From: Kiritimatiellia bacterium
Lineage (GTDB): Bacteria > Verrucomicrobiota > Kiritimatiellia > SLAD01
Direction of reading: 5' to 3'
NCBI GenBank assembly: GCA_007125875.1
Contig: SLCI01000070.1
Location: 1-10,757, forward strand
Length of the DNA stretch: 10,757 nt
Positions 6,564 through 10,757 of this stretch are shown in pieces; position 1 is the stretch's first letter; every line of letters starts with the position of its first letter. A program made the translations under genes and the position numbers. The notes below the pieces were generated by a model. That model did not search any database. It saw only the letters and a list, made by a program, of their open reading frames with translations, and was not told the DNA's origin.

Positions 6564-7190
6564 TCACTCTTCGTCCAAAATATCGATCATTAAATCGATC
6601 GGCCATGCTTCGGGCTCAACAAAGTGTTCGACATCCGCGAGCACCAAATGATCAAACTGCAACGCGCCGTTATACCCTATGCCCTCTGCATGAATAACCA
6701 AGCGCACTTTGTCGGCTCCTTCCGGCGCTCGCGCCTCCACCTCATAGCGTCGCCATTCCGGGCCAATCCGGCGTATTCCAGTCGACTTGGTCATCAGCAA
6801 GTCTTCATACCCCGCTGACCAAAACTCCAATTTCATTTCTTGCAGCTCCGCGCGCCACTCGGGATCGGCCCAGAACCAACCAGAGGCTCGATATTTTGTG
6901 CCCGGTTCAGCATCGGCTTCCTGCCAGCAGCCACCATAATCTCCAGCATTTGCCCACAGGCCTCGGATCGCCATGATGTAGAGTCCGTCATAGGAGCGCC
7001 AATCCTCACGTGTGGCGCTCCCGTAGGTATCGCCATGATCATCAGGCTCATGCATGGTCCAGTAAATCGCCCGATCTGCCTGACCTAAAATGCCGTCCTC
7101 GAAGCTCGGGTTTCGCAATAGGTTCGATTGATCGGCCAAAACCAGCGTGCAGAAAACCCCACACAACAAAACAACTACGATTTTCTTCAT
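6564..7190 (-). CDS. Secreted jelly-roll, carbohydrate-binding-like protein
   Basis: A 208-residue protein with a clear Sec signal peptide (MKKIVVVLLCGVFCTLVLA, cut after Ala19). The mature part begins NLLRNPSFEDG (23-33), the typical opening of CBM4/9/22-like beta-sandwich domains. It continues with aromatic-rich strands (SGWFWADPEW, LEFWSAGYEDLL), EWRRYEVEARAPEGADKVRLVIHAEG (145-170), and the closing LQFDHLVLADVE (177-188). This N-P-S-F-E-x-G ... F-D-x-x-x-L pattern is widespread in secreted glycan-binding modules, but the fold also serves non-sugar roles and the ligand cannot be named. The whole protein is a single module with an acidic tail (IDLMIDILDEE) and no catalytic domain. The start at 7190 has GAGAGGAG upstream; the alternative ATG at 7217 would put nine residues before the signal peptide and falls inside the likely -10 box. 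It is probably the first gene of the operon with the LysM and GYF proteins. Confidence 0.77.
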   Translation of the reverse strand: MKKIVVVLLCGVFCTLVLADQSNLLRNPSFEDGILGQADRAIYWTMHEPDDHGDTYGSATREDWRSYDGLYIMAIRGLWANAGDYGGCWQEADAEPGTKYRASGWFWADPEWRAELQEMKLEFWSAGYEDLLMTKSTGIRRIGPEWRRYEVEARAPEGADKVRLVIHAEGIGYNGALQFDHLVLADVEHFVEPEAWPIDLMIDILDEE

Positions 7191-7197
7191 CACACAA

Positions 7198-7205
7198 CTC
7201 CTCTC
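7198..7205 (-). promoter_or_regulatory. Ribosome binding site fixing the start at 7190
   Basis: GAGAGGAG on the minus strand, seven bases before the ATG at 7190. It selects the start that begins directly with the signal peptide MKKIVV. Confidence 0.7.
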
Positions 7206-7212
7206 AAGTCTC

Positions 7213-7240
7213 AGCATAGCGATTTTTATGTGTGAAGCAA
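7213..7240 (-). promoter_or_regulatory. Candidate promoter of the envelope operon
   Basis: On the minus strand TTGCTT (7235-7240) and TATGCT (7213-7218) are 16 bases apart. Transcription would start near 7206, giving a leader of about 16 bases that holds the ribosome site. The match to consensus is modest, so this is tentative. The lexA palindrome lies more than 60 bases upstream of this -35, probably too far to control it directly. Confidence 0.35.
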
Positions 7241-7285
7241 GTCAACGAATGAGCGGCGATCTCGCTTTTGTGCCCGCAATAAACT

Positions 7286-7325
7286 TTGACATTTCACTTG
7301 CGAGTGAACGAACGTTCACTATAGT
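7286..7325 (+). promoter_or_regulatory. Candidate lexA promoter region overlapping the operator
   Basis: Two readings are possible. A perfect TTGACA (7286-7291) could be the -35, but the sequence 16-18 bases on (inside the palindrome) is a poor -10. Alternatively TTGCGA (7298-7303) and TATAGT (7320-7325, 5 of 6 to consensus) lie 16 bases apart with the operator filling the spacer; this would place the transcript start only a few bases before the ATG and leave out the GGAG at 7326-7329. Either way LexA bound at 7303-7320 would block RNA polymerase. Which -10 is used is not settled by sequence. Confidence 0.45.
7303..7320. promoter_or_regulatory. LexA operator (SOS box, GAAC-N4-GTTC type)
   Basis: AGTGAACGAACGTTCACT is a perfect inverted repeat with 8-base arms and a two-base centre. 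Its core, GAAC-N4-GTTC (7306-7317), matches the LexA box of Bacillus and other Gram-positives (CGAACRNRYGTTYG), including the inner RNRY bases, with only the outermost bases differing. It lies 14 bases before the lexA ATG, the expected place for autoregulation. The E. coli type CTG-N10-CAG is absent. Confidence 0.8.
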
Positions 7326-7334
7326 GGAGTCATC

Positions 7335-7928
7335 ATGATTATGCCTTATGCCAAACCACAACAGGACCGTATTCAACGCCTTCGCGCCTTTTGTCTCGAA
7401 CACAAGCGCATGCCTGCGTATAGCGAAATGTTGAATCTATTTGGGTATCGATCCAAAAACGCGGTTTACCGCTTCATGCAAAAACTGGAGGCCGCGGGAT
7501 ATGTGCGTCGCGCCGCGCCGCGTAAATTTGCGCCGACTGGGCGGCTGACCGGCAGCATTCGCCTGTTAGGGACGGTGCAGGCGGGGTTTCCGTCGCCCGC
7601 CGAGGAGGAGTTGGTTGATGTATTGAGCCTGGACGAGTTTCTGGTACAACGGCCGGAAGCGACCTATATGTTGACCGTTAGCGGGGATTCGATGATTGAT
7701 GCCGGTATCCATCCCGGCGACATTGTCTTGGTGGAGCGTGGTGGCCTGACACGGAACGGGGACATTGTGGTGGCCCAAGTTGACGGAGAATGGACCATTA
7801 AATATTTTTCCAAGCGAGGCCGTATTGTACGATTAGAGCCAGCTAATAAAGCATATCAACCGATTGTACCCCGCCATTCGCTGGTGATTGGGGGCATCGT
7901 GAAGGCCGTTATTCGTAAGTATCGCTGA
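7335..7928 (+). CDS. lexA: LexA-family SOS repressor
   Basis: A 197-residue LexA-type repressor/autoprotease. Residues 7-60 form the winged-helix DNA-binding domain: RIQRLRAFCLEHKRMPAYSEM, then the recognition-helix region GYRSKNAVYRFMQKLEAAGYV. The C-terminal S24 peptidase domain has the Ala83-Gly84 self-cleavage bond (GTVQAGFPSPAEE), the nucleophile Ser119 in VSGDSMIDAGIHPGDIV, and the general base Lys156 in EWTIKYF; Ser and Lys carry the same numbers as in E. coli LexA. On DNA damage, RecA filaments trigger cleavage and derepress SOS genes. The DNA-binding domain is diverged from the E. coli form, in keeping with its different operator. GGAG lies five bases before the ATG at 7335; Met3 (7341) is a possible alternative start. 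The palindrome just upstream implies autoregulation. A second, paralogous LexA elsewhere in the genome cannot be excluded. Confidence 0.9.
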   Translation: MIMPYAKPQQDRIQRLRAFCLEHKRMPAYSEMLNLFGYRSKNAVYRFMQKLEAAGYVRRAAPRKFAPTGRLTGSIRLLGTVQAGFPSPAEEELVDVLSLDEFLVQRPEATYMLTVSGDSMIDAGIHPGDIVLVERGGLTRNGDIVVAQVDGEWTIKYFSKRGRIVRLEPANKAYQPIVPRHSLVIGGIVKAVIRKYR

Positions 7929-7930
7929 TC

Positions 7931-8347
7931 ATGAAAACCTATACTGAGTCGTTCGCTCTTTCTTCTCAACCCAAGTCGACCGTGGAATTCACGGATTTGC
8001 TGCAGCAATTTCTGCGCGAGACGGGGGTAGACAGTGGGGTCATGACGGTGTTTTGCCGTCATACCAGTTGCAGCCTCGTCATTATGGAGAATGCCGATCC
8101 TTCTGCACGCTATGATTTGGAACGATTCCTGGACCGACTGGTGCCGGAAGATGATCCAGACTTTACCCATACCTTAGAAGGACCCGATGACATGCCCAGC
8201 CACATTAAAATGGCGCTGACCCGCACCAGCGAATCGATCCCCATTTCCCGTGGACGCCTTATGTTGGGGACATGGCAGGGCGTTTTCCTTTGGGAGCATC
8301 GCGCAGTATCACATCAGCGCGGGATCATCGTCACCATCCAAGGGTAA
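7931..8347 (+). CDS. YjbQ / UPF0047 family protein
   Basis: A 138-residue single-domain protein of the YjbQ family (UPF0047, TIGR00149-type). Hallmarks are FCRHTSCSLVIMENADP (41-57), DLERFLDRLVPEDD (62-75), EGPDDMPSHIK (83-93) and LGTWQGVFLWEHR (112-124). His44, His80, His91 and His123 are candidate metal or active-site ligands. Family members form small trimers; E. coli YjbQ has been linked to a weak thiamin phosphate synthase activity, but the physiological role is not settled, so no pathway is assigned. The gene starts 2 bases after the lexA stop, with no room for its own promoter, so it is very probably co-transcribed with lexA and subject to the same operator. Its last 39 bases overlap the end of the convergent ankyrin gene. 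Confidence 0.9.
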   Translation: MKTYTESFALSSQPKSTVEFTDLLQQFLRETGVDSGVMTVFCRHTSCSLVIMENADPSARYDLERFLDRLVPEDDPDFTHTLEGPDDMPSHIKMALTRTSESIPISRGRLMLGTWQGVFLWEHRAVSHQRGIIVTIQG

Positions 8348-9997
8348 GTCTTCCGATGGTGCTGACGCTTCGTCAGGGGCATCCACGACTAATAGCGAAT
8401 TCTCCACATTCCCAACGTTGGTAGTTAGCGGATTTTCTGGATCCATAATCCAATCGCCATCGACGATAAACTTATAAGCATACTTGCCTGGCCGGACGTG
8501 TATGGTTGCTTGCCATTTATCTGAACGAATCCGGGACATCGGCGTGCTGGTCGTGCTCCAACCATTGAATTCGCCGGCTAGAAAGACGGTCCGATCTGCA
8601 GGGCCATGATAGGTCACCAGAGCAGGGACTCGGTCGGGTAATCGGGGACGGGGCCGTTCAGCACGCAACTCCACCAGTTGATTGGTCGCCCACATCACCG
8701 AGGTGTCACCGGATGAGTCCTCCCGGACATGGTCGTGCATCGGGTCGAGTATCCAACTGCCGTCCACCACAAATTTGTAGTGGTGCCATGTCTTAAAGAG
8801 GTCGCGTTCGGCATACCAGAAACCTTCCTCGTCACGCGTCATCGGAAACGCGGTTTCGGAGTAATCATTGAAATAGCCAGCCACATAGACATTGGTGGCA
8901 TCGGGATCGTGATACTCGAAATAGACCCGCACGCTCGGAAAATTCGTAGGCGGCATGCCTTCCACGCGCGCTTCGAGTAGTTGAAGAATATTCGTGTGCC
9001 CGATTTGATGCGCGATATGCCATGGCGTGAGTCCGTTCTCGGTTTCCGCCCACGGATCCGCGCCGTAGTCCAATAGCAACTCGGCCATTTCCAACCTATT
9101 CTTTCGCGCAGCCGTCAAAAGTGGCGTTTGATTGAACCCGGAAGCGATGGTCAAATCGGCGCCAGCCTCAAGCAAGACGCGCGCTGTTTCAATGCTGTTC
9201 CCCCATACAGCCGAGTTGATGGGGCTCCAGGTATTGCGCTGTTGATTGATGTCCGCCCCGAGTTCCAATAGCAAGGCCGCCAATTCCGCTTGATCATAGT
9301 ACACCGCGGTTTGCAGCGGTGTTCGCAAGGCCCCGACAGCGAAATTGGGGTCTGCGCCGTGCTTCAGTATTGCTTGGGCCAGCTCAACATCCCCCCGTTT
9401 AATCATCATGGAAAGTAGTGATCGTCGCTCATACTGATATAGATCCGGATCAGCGCCAGCCGCCAATAATTTCAGCATAATCTCCCGATTATTACCATTG
9501 GCTGCTGCTAAAAGCGCCGTACGGCCCTCGTCGTCTTGCGCATTAACATCGGCACCGTATTCCAGCAGTAAGTTGACCAAGCTGCTATAACCACGCAGCG
9601 CTGCGCGATTAAGCGGCGTGAGTCCAACTGCTGTGGGCAAATTCGGATCCGCTCCGCGTTCAAGCAATAGAGTAGAGACTTCGATATGGTTTTCCGTAAC
9701 CGCATTAGCCAAGGGCGACCAGCCATTATGCTGTTGGGCATTCAAGTCGGCACCTTGCTCGATCAACCAGACCACGGCGTCAGCCCGCCCGTGCCTAGCG
9801 GCCCAATGCAAGGCGGTTGCCCCTTGGTCGGTTATCGCGTCTAAGACCGCGCCCTGTTCAGCCAGCCAGATCAGCATTTCCGTGCGCCCATGGCGGGCGG
9901 CAAAATGTAGCGGCTCGTGGCCATTCGAAGTACGGGCGTCCAAATGCGCGCCTTGAGCGAGTAGATCATCTGCAAGTTCACGTTGACTGATCGCCAT
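8309..9997 (-). CDS. Ankyrin-repeat protein with tandem CBM48-like domains, downstream part of a frame-broken gene
   Basis: This 562-residue frame is the continuation of the ankyrin gene that starts at 10752. It opens in the middle of an ankyrin repeat, has no signal peptide, and has no ribosome site before its first ATG, so 9997 is probably not a true start. Residues 1-346 hold about ten and a half ankyrin repeats (e.g. NGHEPLHFAARHGRTEM, LLLEYGADVNAQ). Residues 355-421 and 458-538 are two AMPK-beta/CBM48-like glycogen-binding domains. The second keeps FNGW, YKFIVDGDWIMDP and the late LTTN; these Trp, Lys, Trp positions match the sugar contacts of AMPK-beta. The first has FNDY in place of FNGW but keeps YKFVVDGSW. 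The end is acidic. It converges on yjbQ with a 39-base overlap. The frame is certain; its status as a separate protein is doubtful. Confidence 0.82.
   Translation of the reverse strand: MAISQRELADDLLAQGAHLDARTSNGHEPLHFAARHGRTEMLIWLAEQGAVLDAITDQGATALHWAARHGRADAVVWLIEQGADLNAQQHNGWSPLANAVTENHIEVSTLLLERGADPNLPTAVGLTPLNRAALRGYSSLVNLLLEYGADVNAQDDEGRTALLAAANGNNREIMLKLLAAGADPDLYQYERRSLLSMMIKRGDVELAQAILKHGADPNFAVGALRTPLQTAVYYDQAELAALLLELGADINQQRNTWSPINSAVWGNSIETARVLLEAGADLTIASGFNQTPLLTAARKNRLEMAELLLDYGADPWAETENGLTPWHIAHQIGHTNILQLLEARVEGMPPTNFPSVRVYFEYHDPDATNVYVAGYFNDYSETAFPMTRDEEGFWYAERDLFKTWHHYKFVVDGSWILDPMHDHVREDSSGDTSVMWATNQLVELRAERPRPRLPDRVPALVTYHGPADRTVFLAGEFNGWSTTSTPMSRIRSDKWQATIHVRPGKYAYKFIVDGDWIMDPENPLTTNVGNVENSLLVVDAPDEASAPSEDLPLDGDDDPALM
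8384..8626 (-). other. CBM48/AMPK-beta-like domain 2
   Basis: Encodes residues 458-538 of the downstream frame. It shows VFLAGEFNGW, a middle strand, KYAYKFIVDGDWIMDPENP and an asparagine-containing loop (TTNVGNVEN). The pattern follows the AMPK-beta glycogen-binding module closely, including the Trp (FNGW), Lys (YKF) and Trp (DGDW) sugar contacts known from that family. Confidence 0.8.
8735..8935 (-). other. CBM48/AMPK-beta-like domain 1
   Basis: Encodes residues 355-421 of the downstream frame: VRVYFEYHD, VYVAGYFNDY, and HHYKFVVDGSWILDP. It is clearly related to domain 2, but the first contact Trp is a Tyr (FNDY) and the loop after DGSWILDP is different, so ligand binding may differ. Confidence 0.75.
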
Positions 9998-10521
9998 GGC
10001 ATGATGGGTGCGGTGATTCCTCTGTTATTGCTGGCATTGGGATTGGCGTCCCGGCTTAAAAGAAAGCGGACAACTGACGGATGACCCCGCCGAGTGGCTA
10101 AAAGAAGTGCGGTATCACCGGTTCTGGAGCTCGCTTCTATCCATTCGCCCGCGTCGATCAGTTGTCGAACAATGGCGGTGTAACCTGCTTGCGCAGCATA
10201 GTGTAGCGGACGATGACCATTATTATCGCTGACGCGAAACGGATGCCCCTCAGTGATAACCCATTCCATCATTCTCACATCGCCAGAATCGGCTGCACAA
10301 TGCGCCAGCGAAATGCCCTCACGGGTTCGCAGTTCAGGGTTCGCGCCGGCTTCGATCAGGCGTTGAACCATCTCTTTTCGTCCCGCTGCTGCCGCAAAGT
10401 GTAAAGGGGTAAATTGATGTGTGTCATCTGCTGGATCTACAGATACACCAAGCTCCATTAGATATTCGAAAACCGCGGATGCCCCGAATAATGTTGCGAT
10501 ATGTAGATACGTGAATCCGCC
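8960..10521 (-). repeat. Array of about 16 ankyrin repeats
   Basis: About 16 units of some 33 residues run across the frame break, with the G-x-TPLH-x-AA-x-x-G and LL-x-x-GA-D/N-x-N signatures. Well-conserved units include QFTPLHFAAAAGRKEMVQRL and GATALHWAARHGRADAVVWL. Unit 3 (SLAHCAADSGD) and unit 12 (YERRSLLSMMIKRGD) are degenerate. The units differ enough at DNA level that I see no recent tandem duplication. Confidence 0.85.
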
Positions 10522-10752
10522 GGCGAGTGATTCATCTGCTTGCGAGACCGTTACAACCGCACGAGCAAACGTCGCTCGATCATTTTGCAACACGGCAAGG
10601 ATCTCTGGCGGTGTGTGCCTGAGTCCAGGCTCGTCCGTATTAAGCTGTTGCAGGGATTGCATCAGCGATCCTCCACCGGTAGGTGTGGCCGCTTGGACCT
10701 GTGCGCAGTAGGCCAGCATTACGAATAGCAGAATAGTGTTAAAAAGCTTCAT
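9871..10752 (-). CDS. Secreted ankyrin-repeat protein, N-terminal part of a frame-broken gene
   Basis: This frame supplies the N-terminus of the large ankyrin gene. It has a Sec signal peptide (MKLFNTILLFVMLAYCAQVQA, cut after Ala21), a short non-repeat region (22-77), and about five ankyrin repeats (78-243), such as FTPLHFAAAAGRKEMVQRLI and GHRPLHYAAQAGYTAIVRQLI. Reading stays ankyrin-like to NNRGIT (Thr247, codon at 10012-10014). The remaining 46 residues (APIMPWRS... to the stop) are an out-of-frame reading of the next repeat and are not ankyrin. Joining to the downstream frame gives a protein of about 814 residues spanning 8309-10752. Ankyrin stacks bind proteins; with an export signal they are expected in the periplasm or outside the cell. 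The ribosome site is beyond the window edge, since only five bases precede the ATG. As sequenced, the product would be a truncated exported ankyrin protein. Confidence 0.8.
   Translation of the reverse strand: MKLFNTILLFVMLAYCAQVQAATPTGGGSLMQSLQQLNTDEPGLRHTPPEILAVLQNDRATFARAVVTVSQADESLAGGFTYLHIATLFGASAVFEYLMELGVSVDPADDTHQFTPLHFAAAAGRKEMVQRLIEAGANPELRTREGISLAHCAADSGDVRMMEWVITEGHPFRVSDNNGHRPLHYAAQAGYTAIVRQLIDAGEWIEASSRTGDTALLLATRRGHPSVVRFLLSRDANPNASNNRGITAPIMPWRSVNVNLQMIYSLKARIWTPVLRMATSRYILPPAMGARKC
10007..10014 (-). other. Frame disruption joining the two ankyrin frames
   Basis: On the minus strand the reading is ATC ACC then GCACC then CAT CAT GCC ATG. A normal repeat would read I-T-P-L-H-H-A-M, which needs six bases where five are present. 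One base appears to be missing (a -1 shift). No X-XXY-YYZ slippery heptamer is visible, so a real mutation or a sequencing/assembly error is likelier than programmed frameshifting. Confidence 0.75.
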
Positions 10753-10757
10753 TGTGA

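Noticed and set aside
9995..10010. The ATG at 9997 as the start of a separate second ankyrin gene.
   Set aside because: It begins inside an ankyrin repeat whose first half is encoded in the upstream frame, has no ribosome binding site and no signal peptide. A frame break in one gene explains it better.
10005..10030. Programmed -1 ribosomal frameshifting at the ankyrin break.
   Set aside because: The net shift is -1, but no X-XXY-YYZ heptamer and no obvious downstream hairpin are seen.
8960..10521. A DNA-level tandem repeat or recent duplication in the ankyrin region.
   Set aside because: The periodicity is at protein level; neighbouring units have diverged in DNA, and even the similar units 7 and 8 differ at many positions.

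Overview
The window is a gene-dense stretch of chromosome from a Gram-negative-type bacterium. It encodes a lipoprotein with a lipobox, several Sec signal peptides and a LysM protein. No gene fixes the phylum. Short GYF_2 (DUF4339-like) domains, secreted carbohydrate-binding-like proteins and a secreted ankyrin/CBM48 protein would suit a PVC-type lineage (Verrucomicrobia, Kiritimatiellota, Lentisphaerae). That is an inference from domain content, not from a marker gene. I see no tRNA, rRNA, CRISPR array, insertion sequence or phage module. The largest gap without a gene is about 144 bases (7191-7334).

Left part (1-4359). The 3' end of an RsuA/RluB-family pseudouridine synthase converges on a small nucleoside 2-deoxyribosyltransferase-like gene. 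Next comes a secreted TPR protein on the minus strand. It is divergent from proS, a full-length bacterial prolyl-tRNA synthetase, which overlaps by ATGA with a diacylglycerol/sphingosine-kinase-family lipid kinase.

Middle part (4371-7190, minus strand). Three closely spaced genes read as one envelope operon. In transcription order they are a secreted jelly-roll, carbohydrate-binding-like protein; a coiled-coil lipoprotein ending in LysM (GTG start); and a 527-residue cytoplasmic protein with two GYF_2-like domains and a very long coiled coil.

Right part (7191-10757). A LexA-family repressor gene is preceded by a perfect 18-base palindrome containing GAAC-N4-GTTC, the Gram-positive type of LexA box. 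It is followed after 2 bases by a YjbQ/UPF0047 gene, so YjbQ is probably in the same LexA-controlled unit. Converging on it, with a 39-base coding overlap, is a long minus-strand gene for a secreted protein of about 16 ankyrin repeats and two AMPK-beta/CBM48-like glycogen-binding domains. As sequenced, this gene is split by a one-base frame disruption near 10007-10014.

The most interesting items are the secreted ankyrin-tandem CBM48 architecture and its frame break, the LexA operator and LexA-YjbQ pairing, and the three-gene envelope operon with no recognised function.
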